Source: Chara braunii
Taxonomy: Eukaryota; Streptophyta; Charophyceae; Charales; Characeae
Direction of reading: 5' to 3'
Assembly: GCA_003427395.1 (NCBI GenBank)
Contig: BFEA01000032.1
Location: forward strand, 2,721,900-2,760,979
Length of the DNA stretch: 39,080 nt
Part shown: piece by piece, positions 9,480 to 19,379 of the stretch
Layout of the letters: each line of letters opens with the position of its first letter
How positions within the stretch are numbered: the stretch's first letter is position 1
Position numbers and translations under genes: made by a program
The notes under the pieces: generated by a model
Databases searched by the model: none
Told to the model about the DNA's origin: nothing
What the model saw: the letters and a program-made list of their open reading frames with translations, nothing else

Positions 9480-9850
9480 GCCGGTGCAATCGAGGTGAGT
9501 GTTAGTTTTTTTTTTTTTTTTTTTTTTAAGTTATTTTCTCCCCGTTTCCTAATCGTTGTTGAGTGTTGGAACGGGGAGAGGACTGGAGCAGGTTGCAACA
9601 AGACCAAAAATTGAGAAAAAAAAAAAAAAAAAGCAACGAGGTAACTGCTTCGTGGGGGAAAAAAAAAAAAGAACGGCCTTTTTTAGGCTGTGTGGGTGCA
9701 AGCTCAACTGCCCACTCAGAACGGTGCGAATAATCGTGACCGTGAGATCTGGAATCTCGCGGCTCACGATACGCGCGTGAAGGAGGGATTAAGGGAGTTG
9801 GATGAAGGAGGTTGAAGAGAGGGAGAAGGGGAACGTGAGAGTTGGGAGGG
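9480..9850. repeat. Poly-T/poly-A tracts and an imperfect palindrome
   Basis: A T-run at about 9507-9528 and A-runs at about 9615-9632 and 9659-9670 flank short unique DNA. At 9733-9770 a palindrome pairs ATCGTGACCGTGAGAT with ATCTCGCGGCTCACGAT (one bulge, one transition). Its inner half matches the palindrome at 5581-5634, read on the opposite strand. No gene is supported. Confidence 0.6.
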
Positions 9851-10010
9851 GGAGGTCCTACTCCTCCCAACCTGCCAACTACCCTTCCCGTTTTCAGGGG
9901 AGGTCCTACTCCTCCCAACCTGCCAACTACCCTTCCCGTTTTCAAGGGAGGTCCCACTCCTCCCAACCTGCCAACTACCCTTCCCGTTTTCAGGGGACGT
10001 CCAACCCTCC
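9851..10010 (+). repeat. Minisatellite, 3 x 48 bp plus partial
   Basis: Three nearly identical 48-bp units begin at 9851, 9899 and 9947, each starting GGAGGTCC and ending GTTTTCAGG (AAG in one). A partial fourth follows. The period is a multiple of three, so the tract is open in several frames on both strands, including a 16-residue repeat, but nothing suggests a real protein. Confidence 0.93.
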
Positions 10011-10319
10011 TTAGCCACTATAAAACAGGCAGTTGTCCCCAACTGCCACACAAAGCACTCGTGCTGCCAGTGTGTGACGAACACACTTGAGTGCTGCTGG
10101 CTACTGGAGGTGCTGCCAGAGGCAACGTGGGAGAAGGCTGGAGGTCTGCAGAGGAGCGCGAGGAGAGGAGCTGGGCAGCTATAGCCAAGGCAGGGAGCAC
10201 TCTGCTCCCCTCCCCTCTGGCTGGTGATGATCCCATGGGACTGACCCAGGGACACTGCGGGACTACGACGGTATGACACTGAAAATTTGGGCCTGGGGCC
10301 CAAGTTTTATTAATTCTGG

Positions 10320-10640
10320 CCAGCCATTTTTTCATCTTTTTTGGGGAGATGCTGCCAAAATTTTACAACGGCAGGTAAGCTGCAGCAAGGCTGTTGACGA
10401 CGGTACCGGCGAATGGATCTACAGCAAGCCATTTTTCCACTTACATGAGGAGGTGTTGTCGAATTTTTACGACAGTGAACGACGAGCGGCTAGGCTATTG
10501 GCGGCGGCACCAGGCTGAACAAATTTGCGGTAAGTTATTTTCCCCACTTCTATGGGAAAATGCTGCCAAAAAATTTTAACGCCAACGGTAAAAATTTTAG
10601 CGGCGTTATGCTGCCGAAATTTAAGGCCGTCAGGATAAAC
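10320..10640. repeat. GGCAGC/GCTGCC hairpin modules
   Basis: Repeated words GGGGAGATGCTGCC and GGGAAAATGCTGCC, each followed by AAAATTTT-like sequence, are paired with upstream complementary words. For example, ATTTTCCC at about 10,540 pairs with GGGAAAAT at about 10,554. The same module (AAATTTTGGCAGC, TTTCCC, TAGGAAAA) occurs in hairpin-array repeats A (2650-3060) and B (23,150-23,390), mostly on the other strand. No coding sequence is apparent. Confidence 0.55.
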
Positions 10641-10924
10641 TAAGTGGAAGGGAAGTGCTGACCGTCGGCGACCACGTTAGTAATTAGCGCTTTTGAGTGA
10701 GAATCAGTGGGGAGGTGACATTTATTTTTTATTTTGCGTCAACAAAAGGCGGGACGACGCGCAATTGTCCAAGTGAGACCAGTGGGACCGATGAGACACG
10801 TGAGTGGATCAGGCGGTACCAGCAAAGGAAGAGTGGTCCTTTATTTATTTTTTTTAGAGTCAGGGGAGACTGTTTTGACAAACGACATCATCTGGAAGTG
10901 AAAGAGGAGGACATGGGACTGCCT

Positions 10925-11050
10925 GGGACCACTTGGCACTAGTGGGCATCGCCGTGAACCACTCGGTACCAGTTGGTACTAATGCAGACCACTGGGTATT
11001 ACTTGGCACAGACGTGGGGCCACCTGGAGCTAATTGGGACTTGTGGGACT
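10925..11050 (+). repeat. Degenerate 30-31-bp tandem repeat, 4 units
   Basis: Units align on CCAC at 10,929, 10,959, 10,989 and 11,020. Each reads roughly GACCACTTGGNACTANTTGG followed by about ten variable bases. Units are 60-75 percent alike by eye, so the array is old. Confidence 0.7.
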
Positions 11051-11059
11051 TTCCGCCTT

Positions 11060-12234
11060 CGCGTTTGGGACTGCCGAAAAAAAAACTAGTGAGTCGGGTG
11101 TCGACCGGGACTAGTAACTTGCGCAGTTATACCTGAAGCAGCGGTTTCTTCGACAAGGCGCGCCAGTTACTTGAAGGAGGTCGCAGTCAGAACTTTCTCT
11201 ACTGAAGGTCAATGGTTGGCATGAATCCCTCACACTGTATGACCCTTCTCTTTTTTTTTTGGGTGCTCAGAAAAAGGTTGAAAGGAAAGAAAGTGTGACG
11301 AGGCATGCTTGTGTGGGACTCTGGGTCTGACTTGGGTGATGCTTTCGTGGTTGAACTCGTTGAATGTTGACTTTGCTTTGCATGCAGATGTGTGAAAAGG
11401 GAGAAGTACTGAGAAGGGAAATTCAAATTTTACTGATTGAAATGGTGAAAACGTTGAATGTTTCTTCTATCTGTTCTCTGTGCTGTCTTCACCTATCTGA
11501 TAAAGTAACAGTCAAACTATAAACGGGAAAAGTAACCGGGGTCGAAAAAGAAATGTGGAATATAAAGGAAAGGGAATGAATGAACTTAACTATCTTTGAG
11601 GTTCTTTTTCTATCCCGAATGACTCTCTCGACATGCCTCCCGTTCAAATGACTCTCGACTATATCTCCTTCCTTCTCTGCATTTCTGATTCGTCTAAGTT
11701 GTTTCCCTCGTGTTGAGGTCCAGGGTAGTCGATCTGATTCTGAGTTTGAGGGCTTCCTCATTCTAGAGGGAAATTTGGGCGGGGGTTCGTTGCTTTAGGA
11801 GCCAACCCTGTTATCGACCCGGAATGACCGTTTTTATGGGGGAGTGCTTTGTGGATTCGATGGAGATGGTCCGACTTCTGAGATTTGAGCTTTCCTCTTG
11901 GACAAGGAAAAGGAGTACTCCAGACCACTTCCTAGAGGGTGGGATGCACAACGAATAAACGATCAAAATTGGTTTTCCCGTGTACCTTTATACAGGGAAA
12001 AAACTGAAGATGAATACCCTTTTGAGTGACCACCTTAGGTGTCACTAACTCATGGAGAACTGACGTAAAAAGGAACCTAGTTCATGTACATATTAGTGTC
12101 TGAAGGAGTGTGAATAGACACTACTTTTTCGTGTCTGGACCGTGGTATAAGAATCACGGCTCAGAAAGAGGGATAAGGGTAAAGAGGTTTTTGCAGATAA
12201 ATTTATATTGACAAGGTTATTGCTTATCACTCAG
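11060..12234. other. No recognisable gene
   Basis: Mixed-composition DNA upstream of the repeated gene-like units. A plus-strand frame near 11,600-11,900 is interrupted by several stops. It might be the decayed 5' part of the same locus as the units that follow, but no motif supports this. Confidence 0.3.
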
Positions 12235-12741
12235 ATGTCTACCGAAGAGGTGATCATCCGTTTTTTTAAAACACGTGAGGCGACGTCAAACTAGATAGTT
12301 GTGCCAACACGATCCCGCGTAGGCATTGATGCAGGAAAGGCGTCTAGTCTAAAGACTGCACAAAGTTTTTTCGAACCGGGACGAATCGTGATTTTGGGAC
12401 GGAAGTTTGATAAATCCTCCATTAAGTTATGTTTTTAGGGCAGAAAGTGAACTTCATATGGTGCGATACGATTTCGTGTCTTCTTTTCTTACACGAGATT
12501 TTGGGGATATGAATCTCGTCGTAGTTCATGAGGCGAATCCCAACAGGGAGGACGCTCCGGAGGTTAGAAGAATGTTTCTTCGTATTTTGCTATGGTTGAA
12601 CGATCGACAATGACCTTTTTGTTTTCTTTACTATTTGAGACGGATTCGGGCCAACATGTTCAATATCCTTTATTCTGAACGGTTTTCGATCAACGCATTC
12701 GACGATCAGGAGTACGAAATCGGGGAGCATCTGCGTGAATG
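12235..12741 (+). pseudogene. Unit 1 of a tandemly repeated unknown domain
   Basis: The unit opens with CAG/ATGTCTACCG at 12,235, matching the start of unit 2. Its main frame (12,407-12,741) is broken once by TGA at 12,611-12,613, then continues in the same frame. Aligned landmarks are NPPLSYVF, the RDF patch, LVVVHE, EVRRMFLRILLWLND, then PFCFLYYLRRIRANMF and ERFSINAF. They line up with NPPRTFLF, VLYYNARVRPFDEIEFMKRIRANRF and RERFDIAIY in unit 2. The 5' part is in another frame and contains a stop. I do not recognise the protein family; there are no membrane segments or known catalytic motifs. Confidence 0.6.
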
Positions 12742-12849
12742 ACATTTTGTATAATTAGAAACTGGTCAAGGAAAGGGAGTTAGAAAAATAAATATCTGAG
12801 GAAATTTGTTATGTTTTCATAAAAACTACTCGTGTTTTCTCTTTTCCAG

Positions 12850-13404
12850 ATGTCTACGGTAAGCGCCGTCATCATGCTCTTTCCAAGCAGTGAGGCTGCC
12901 GCAAGATATATAGTCTAGGCAAGAAGGTGAGGTGTAATTTTAGAACAAGTCGGTGGAATAGTCTATGATCCGATCGTCGTGTTTCTTCTAGGACGAGAAT
13001 TAAGAACGGATCACGACACGACAAGGAACCCACCACGAACTTTTTTGTTTATCACATCGCCTTATCAACAGATTTTCGAATTAAGCTTCGTCAGAATTCT
13101 ACGGTCGGACTGGGATAACCTACGCATAGTATTTGGGTACAAGGATAATGATTTGCATGTCTATTTCAATCATGACATAAATTGATGTATCTGCGACTCG
13201 TTTTGTACTACAATGCCCGCGTACGTCCATTTGATGAGATCGAGTTCATGAAGCGAATTCGAGCCAACCGCTTCCAAAATTCAGGAAGAGAAAGGTTTGA
13301 CATAGCCATCTATTGGAACCGGCTGAGTTATCTGCGACGACTCCTTGATGTGAACTTTACAGATGACGTGCAAGACAGTGATAGTAATTCTCTTTCACAC
13401 ATGT
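12850..13404 (+). pseudogene. Unit 2 of a tandemly repeated unknown domain
   Basis: The unit starts TTTTCCAG/ATGTCTACGG, so the boundary looks like a splice acceptor plus a unit-1-like start. One frame from 12,850 carries two early stops, then stays open to TGA at 13,183. Coding resemblance continues in another frame (13,182-13,404), which implies a frameshift. Landmarks are VYDPIVVF..GREL, NPPRTFLFITSPY, IVFGYKDN, YLRLVLYYNA, PFDEIEF, RRIRANRF-type MKRIRANRF and RERFDIAIYW. These match units 1 and 3 in order and spacing. Function is unknown. Confidence 0.6.
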
Positions 13405-13418
13405 GAGGAGGCAAGTGA

Positions 13419-13842
13419 ATGGATATCAAGCACTGGAGACAACGGGATCGGCTCGATGCAGACAGGACGGTTAGTATACGATTCATCTGTCGTGTTTCCT
13501 GAAAGAGATAGACAACGATTCTAGCGAGGAAACTTGAGACGACCTTCAAGGAGTTATCTAATTAGCACTGCCTACGGATGGGACATTACTCAATATGGGT
13601 TCGCCCCTCGACGAGACTTTGACGGTGCATATCTGATGGTTCGGCACAACGAAGGAGCGGGGCGATACATCGAGAATATTCCTGAAGTGAAATGGTTATT
13701 CTTAGTTATTCTAGTGCATTTCAATGAGCAGCATGGACCCTTCGATTTTGGTCACCATTATCGTCGGACTCCAGATGACCGATTTCAGCACTTCAGACGG
13801 ATTGTTTTCTCTGTGGTAGAGTTCGAGCGCGCGGAGCGCTGA
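13419..13842 (+). pseudogene. Unit 3 of a tandemly repeated unknown domain
   Basis: The frame from 13,474 reads VYDSSVVFPERD, meets one TAG near 13,522, then is open to TGA at 13,840 (103 codons). Landmarks are RRPSRSYLISTAY, YLMVRHNEG, IPEVKWLFLVILVHFNE, GPFDFGHHYRR and FRRIVFSVVEFE. The match to units 1 and 2 extends over about 130 residues, with the same order of aromatic, acidic and basic positions. It is the least broken unit and the best query for a search. Confidence 0.6.
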
Positions 13843-13887
13843 TTGTTTTCGCTGATCAACTCTTAATTGTGGTTCTCTTGTGAGAAG

Positions 13888-14439
13888 ATGGACGACGGAC
13901 GACGCGATCTTACCATAGCGAGATATCTTTTTGTTCGCAACACACACGAGGGCGATCTAATCAGAGAAGCGAAGCGACTTTTGCAGGTTCGAGATGACAC
14001 TCCTACCTAGTGGATCGGTTTCATCGAGATACTCTGAAATGACGATGGATTTTTCCCTACCACTCGTGCGGATTTCCGGGTCGATACGGCTCAGACTCCT
14101 GAGGAGTTTTATGGTTATAACTTGTATTTCCACCGCGTAAGTAACCTCCAATGTCTCTCTCAAGTCATTGTCAGTATTAAGATTACCTCGTCCGATAGAT
14201 GTTTCGACGTCGTCCGGATCCGGGACACAGAGACCCGACACTTATTTGGACTGAGTCGGCCTTTTCGAGTCATAGTATGAAGACTAGCCTCGCAGATGGT
14301 CTCCCTCTATGGTACTCGAATTGTTAGAGTTATGCGAGGTGGATGGATGACGAACTTGGTATTCGACGACGGCGAGCTTACGCGATTGGATCTGTTGGAG
14401 GCTCAGACACGCAGAGGACGACATATTTACCAGGGCTAG
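13888..14439 (+). pseudogene. Unit 4, decayed frame beside the repeated domain
   Basis: The frame from ATG 13,888 (preceded by TGAGAAG) is readable for 183 codons but has four in-frame stops including the last. It contains RADFRVDTAQTPEEFYG and SDRCFDVVRIRDTETRHL; the latter resembles RERFDIAIYWNRL of unit 2 but not convincingly. It may be a more diverged repeat or another exon of the same locus. Confidence 0.35.
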
Positions 14440-15040
14440 ACATCGTTTTCTGGAAACGTTATCTGATTTACCGAAGAACACCTCGCATAGACTAATCCCG
14501 TTGAAGAAGTCATATGACTTATGACTTCACGAGGTAATCTCAAAAACAAAAATAAAAACACTCCATGTAGATAGGTCTGTCGGATGGATAGTATTCGGAC
14601 TACCTCGATAATTTCACTATCATGCTTTGGCATTGAGGGGTAAATACATAAGAAAAGAAGAATAAACAAATACGTTTCATCGGTCTGAAGTTACCTTTAG
14701 ACGTTTTTGCAGGAAAACTGAAACGGGCCCCTGAAATCAAACATGAAAACTATAGGCGTCAAATTAAAGAATTGAGGGAATTTTCTCTTTTCATTTTCAA
14801 CAAGAAAGTTTTCTGTTGTTTTGAGATTACATCAACGACAACGAGGAATTACGTTAGCATGATTTTTTCATCAGACCAAATCAATTATATTAAAAATTGT
14901 GTTGTATTTTCACATCGGTGATTGTTTAAATGATTGACTGAGATGATGACTTATATAATATATATATAATATATATATAATATATATCGTCAAATAGAAC
15001 TGCCCGGTAAACCGTAGGCAGAGAGGGAGAAGAGGACAAC
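14440..15040. other. AT-rich spacer with a TA tract
   Basis: No gene is seen. A broken TATA-type tract lies at about 14,951-14,988. Confidence 0.6.
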
Positions 15041-15044
15041 AAAC

Positions 15045-15105
15045 GAGGGGTTGTGACAAACTGTTTCGTCGGAGTTCCACCGACTCATCAGGAGGCTGAA
15101 CCCTC
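15045..15105 (-). ncRNA. Hammerhead-ribozyme-like core, probably decayed
   Basis: On the minus strand CTGATGA (15,091-15,085) is followed by a perfect stem II, GTCGG/CCGAC with a 7-nt loop. Then come GAAA (15,067-15,064), a short stem III (ACA, loop GTT, TGT) and the cleavage triplet GTC. A distal stem I can form between GAGGGTT and AACCCCTC (one bulge), but the core-proximal stem I bases do not pair. The core is exact; stem I makes it uncertain. It sits among sequence that may be a second PLE terminal region, though no RT remnant is recognisable next to it. Confidence 0.5.
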
Positions 15106-15308
15106 AACAGTCTGCAGAATCCCCTCACTGATTACACTGTAAATGATAATCTACCTTAACCAAAATCAAAGTAGACTATCACTCACCCACACCAGATNGA
15201 AAACTCTACAGACTGTCGGTTCACACCCCATCACAAGCCAGCAAAACATCCACGAAACAAAGAAAGGTCTGTCACAGCCAAAAAATACACTCCAGACACA
15301 CCGCTGGC

Positions 15309-15312
<4 letters not shown>

Positions 15313-15382
<70 letters not shown>

Positions 15383-15460
15383 CTTTGTTAACGACATGTG
15401 TGACTTCACCTTGTTAAGTTATATATATCTATATATATATAGAATATATATATATATGTA
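15313..15460. repeat. (TA)n microsatellites
   Basis: A pure TA tract runs from about 15,313 to 15,380. Interrupted TA tracts follow at 15,419-15,463. One ambiguous base lies upstream at 15,198. Confidence 0.95.
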
Positions 15461-15464
15461 TATT

Positions 15465-15990
15465 GTATAGGACTAGGGTTGAGTTGTGGTTTCCATGCTT
15501 GATTGAGACCGCCCTAGTCAACCGGTGTATGCTTCATCCTTAGGAGATCATCGTTATAAGTGACGAACGACGTCCGGGTTCAATAGGCGTTTTAATCGCG
15601 TGTACCTATATTACAGCGATCGAGCAAACACCCTCGGCTGACTCACCTCTGCAATTGCATGTAAAAGCTTTCGCACGTGGGTCAGTAGCTCGGTGAGGAT
15701 ACACCCCTAAGGGTGGTGACAGCCACTTAGGGAAGAAAGTTTATGCCCCGCGGGAACCTATCCTGTCGTAGGGGACCGTGGGATGTACAGCTGGCGCACC
15801 CGGCTAGAGTGACGTGACCGAGGTCGTCTCGACGACTCGTGGGACTATTTATGCTTCGTCCCCAAGTTGTCTCTCTTGTTTTGTTTTTCGTCTAACTCCT
15901 ACGTGACATAGTCGGGAGGGCTCCCGCCTCGTCGCAAGAAAAGGCGGGGGCCGATGCGCTCGACAACGCAGCCTGGAAGGGCTGCGCCAA
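15465..15990. other. No recognisable gene
   Basis: Moderately GC-rich DNA. A TATTTATGC word at about 15,846 followed by CTCTCTTGTTTTG could be promoter or LTR-like, but there is no partner repeat to support it. Confidence 0.3.
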
Positions 15991-16016
15991 AATAGAGCAC
16001 ACGCCCATGCTCTATT
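15991..16016. repeat. TAGAGCA palindrome (repeat-family end)
   Basis: AATAGAGCA and TGCTCTATT pair perfectly around CACGCCCA. AATAGAGCACAC.CCCATG recurs at 25,520-25,538 (18 of 19 bases), and CCCATGCTCTA recurs at 28,128-28,138, so this is part of a dispersed family. Confidence 0.7.
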
Positions 16017-16019
16017 CGA

Positions 16020-17030
16020 GATGTTAGCCAAAATCGGTGAAATGTTGTGAACCCAACAACTGTGCGCAGCAACACGTCATCGTGGTGATGCATAGTAATG
16101 CATAACAGCGAGCAGCGGCGTGCATGGCAAGATGCGCGACAATGTGCACTGTAAAACACATAGTAAACACAACAAGCGGTGCATGCACTGCGTAAAATCC
16201 AGCAAGGTGGCAAGGCACAACAAACTTCAGCAAAGCAAACTATGCAGCAACTCAGGAAAACAACATTGAGCAGCAATACTCAACATACAACAAACCTATC
16301 AGAACAGTGAAACCGCAAGGCTCAGCAAGGCAACGAGTCAACAACTGCCACCAACTAGGAACACCGACGACGATCACAATGAACAACACTTCAGATGGGA
16401 ATGTGACAAACAGCACCCGCCATTCTGAGGGAAACTCCGAAAGGAACCAGCTACTCAGACAGTTCGATCAGTCTTTCGCCCCTATACTCAACTCTAAAGA
16501 ACGCAAACATTACAGTATCGCTGCGAGCCTCCACCACATTCTTTGGCCTCACCCTTCTCAGGCATAGTTCACCATCTATCGTGTCCCATTAGTTATATAC
16601 ACCCTGGATCCTGTCACAGCAGATTGTGATCGGAGTCACACTCAGCTTTGAGCAGCAGCAACGACCGAAGTACACTCAGATGGCGATCACACTGTGTATT
16701 TGTAGTGAAACTCAGATTCAGCTAAACTACTGCCCCCTTTGTTCCACACTGTCTCTCAGTTCACGATAAGCCTGTTTCCGTCCTAACCCCCCCTCCCCCT
16801 CCCGACTAACGTCGACAGACCACAACTACCGGATTGCCTATGACATGGAACCAGGCCGTACTCACACAATCAACAGGGGCAGCTGGCATAGCAAAAATAA
16901 GGATGGCTGCACGCGAGCCCGACCAATCAGCAACGGCCCCGCGGAGCAGATTCAGCGGGACCCCTGTGATGACCAGCAACGGGATCCAAGTGCAAAACTA
17001 CGGATCTGGTTGGCGATTCATACGTAAGTC
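16020..17030. other. No recognised gene; weak exon candidate at the end
   Basis: CAGCAA-rich DNA. A frame at 16,307-16,567 (86 codons, Asn/Ser/Gln-rich) has no motif. A frame from 16,834 runs into a strong donor-like GGCGATTCATAC/GTAAGTC junction at about 17,024, so a small exon is possible but unsupported by homology. Confidence 0.25.
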
Positions 17031-17039
17031 AAAACTTTT

Positions 17040-17150
17040 TTTATTGCAGTCCCCACTGGATCCAGACTCACGTTTGTAATTCAACAGAACTGATTTTATT
17101 GCGTTCGCCATTAGATTCAAACTCACGTCTGTAATTCAACAGTTTTATAT
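17040..17150 (-). repeat. Two 3' fragments of a tRNA-derived SINE
   Basis: On the minus strand two adjacent segments read TGTTGAATTACA followed by ACGTGAGT.TGAATC, the same order as the 3' half of the tRNA-like SINEs at 21,167-21,386 (TTGTTGAA, ACAG, TGAGTTCAA). A-box parts are missing. Confidence 0.5.
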
Positions 17151-17269
17151 ATGCATTAACTGAGCAGCCTCCCAATGTACAAATTTGAGAATGAATCTTC
17201 TGCTAGAACATGGAAAGATACACCGCGACCTCGTGCAGAGGTCGCGCGACACGAATCACACCACCTGGT

Positions 17270-17275
<6 letters not shown>

Positions 17276-17364
<89 letters not shown>

Positions 17365-17366
17365 CC
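17276..17366. repeat. (TC)n(AC)n compound microsatellite
   Basis: TC dinucleotides run to about 17,321, then AC dinucleotides to about 17,362. Flanking direct copies of GAGAATGAATCTTCTGCTAG lie at 17,189-17,208 and 17,527-17,546. Confidence 0.95.
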
Positions 17367-17549
17367 ACACACACACTGCAGCTGCCCCCTGTTCACGAAG
17401 GCACCTGGCCACTAGCTATGCCGGGTTCGGTCGAAGCCCAGGGGAAAGAAGATCACGAGGCTTGAAGTAGCGTACAGCCGGGGCGATCACAATGATGACG
17501 ACCAGAATCGTGCTGTCCTCCAAATGTGCAAAATGAGAATGAATCTTCT

Positions 17550-18281
17550 GCTAGTTTGTGACCGGGTACATTGGTCCGCTGAAAATCAACATAATGGCGG
17601 GCAACGATTGGTAATAACCTCTTGATGAAGATCCCCTATGACAAACAGGTAGGTCCCTGTTTCTCCCTCTTTCTTCCTCGTCGTTCCTTGTTTGCCTTCT
17701 TCCTCGTCGTTCCTTGTTTGCCTCCTCGTCATCTCCCCATCTGCTTTCGTCCTCGATCTCACCTGCTTTCCTCCTCGTCATGTCAATCGCGTATCATCAT
17801 CCCTGTGCGTGCAACCTCTCTCTTCTATAACGCCCAGACTATCATTCGAGCCTCAAATCTAAAGCTACCATTCAACTCGCGGTGGCCCAACCCCCGTTTA
17901 GCCTTTTATTTCATTCGATTCCATCAAGAATTGAGTGAAAACTAAATTTCTTACTCGCACCATCTCTCTTTTTTTGCTACTTTTGCGCAACCCTTTTTCC
18001 TACTAACCTTTATTCCACTAATCTAACAGCAAAACTAACCTTACTAACGAATTCGCCCCTGCACAAAACCCTTATCTACCACCCTGGTTCGCCCGAATCT
18101 GCTAGGAATCGAGCAGACCACACAACTTTCATCCGCCATGCTCGTCTTCGTCCTCTGTTTGCCATCAACCCTCCCTTATGCTATTGCTGCACCTAGCGCT
18201 CTACACTCTGTCAACAGCCCAATCACACAACAACATCAGAAGGAAGCCCGCTGCCCTCGAGAGCTCAGCCTCAAATAGCCC

Positions 18282-18320
<39 letters not shown>

Positions 18321-18780
18321 TAAAGCTCCATCTATTGGTGGAGAGCAGCACCTGCATAGCAGCAGCAGAGATGGTGGCTCCGCTGCAGTCAGTCTTGCCG
18401 GAGTGAGGTATAGTGGATTGATGGGGGGGGTTCTGAGTCCGTTTCTCAATTTTGTTTAATCATGAAGATTGTCATAGACATGTCTGAAGTAGCTCCAATT
18501 TTTCCGATGGCCCCAGTATCTCAATTTCCAAAATTCCATCCTTAGGCTAATTACACTTTTCTAGTAGTTCCTTTGTCTCATTTTCATGAATTTTCCGATG
18601 AAGTTTTCTGAGCGTACTCTTTATGGGAGGCTGGGCCCGGTTCCCAGTTTGTGCCAATTTGTGAGGATATGGTTGTATCTATGGCGCGACTCACCACAGC
18701 TCCGACCAGCGTCGTCTCGGCAGCAATCCTTCATTGTCCCGTGGAAAGCCCACCCCAAGACCTCCCCAGATCTCACTACC
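17550..18780. other. No gene; pyrimidine-rich repeats
   Basis: A 26-bp direct duplication with CTTCCTCGTCGTTCC starts at 17,673 and 17,699. A T-run lies at 18,287-18,319, probably the reverse-oriented tail of a retroposed sequence. Frames are short and show no motif. Confidence 0.5.
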
Positions 18781-19375
18781 AGACCTCACCCTCCTGAACC
18801 GCAGGTTATAGGGCAACACCCCAGCATCGGTCAGCGTCGTTCTGGCATCGAACAACCGCAGATCACTGAGTATAACAGCATTGAAGCCACGTAAGACGCG
18901 TTAGTAGGGATCCCAGAGTCCTAAAGAACATTCCTAGGACCACTAAGCACCCAACTCTTTTTGGGACATTCGAAAAGCTTTAGAAAAATATAAGGGTGGG
19001 TGAGCAAGACTAAATCTGCCTACTATCCTAGATTCCCCCTTCCAACAGATGGGGCGCCGGTCCAGGCTTTCAGTCCTCGTACCAGAACTCACTTGATCTC
19101 ATACCCCCTTCTGCTAGGGTAACAGGGCACCACAACCCTCCCCAGTACCGATCAACCTAGCTCTGACGGACAGGAATTGCCTTTCCCCCTCTACAATTCC
19201 CTTAGAGGGGAGCCCCTAAACAGGTTACAGGGTCAAAACCCCGGCGCCAACTTTGTCGGACGATCTGGTTATGCCTTCCTCCCTCGGCATAACTTCCCAG
19301 GCCTCAAGCTCCCCCTGGGTTACAGAGCAGAGGCTCCAGCACCGGCCTGTGTCGTCCCAACATCGTCCTTCTAAC
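18781..19375 (+). repeat. Dispersed degenerate repeat, about 4 units of 60-70 bp
   Basis: Units at about 18,790-18,850, 19,115-19,175, 19,210-19,275 and 19,315-19,372 share CAGGTTACAGGGCA, then CCCCAGCACCG, then a GTCGT(T/C)C word. They are separated by unrelated spacers, so they look like an interrupted old tandem array. Confidence 0.45.
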
Positions 19376-19379
19376 CTAC

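Noticed and set aside
9842-10090. Protein with three 16-residue Pro/Thr-rich repeats
   Set aside because: The repeat is a 48-bp minisatellite open in multiple frames; no start context or flanking coding sequence supports a gene.
15840-15910. LTR promoter
   Set aside because: Only a TATTTATG word and a T-rich stretch; no second LTR or polypurine tract was seen.
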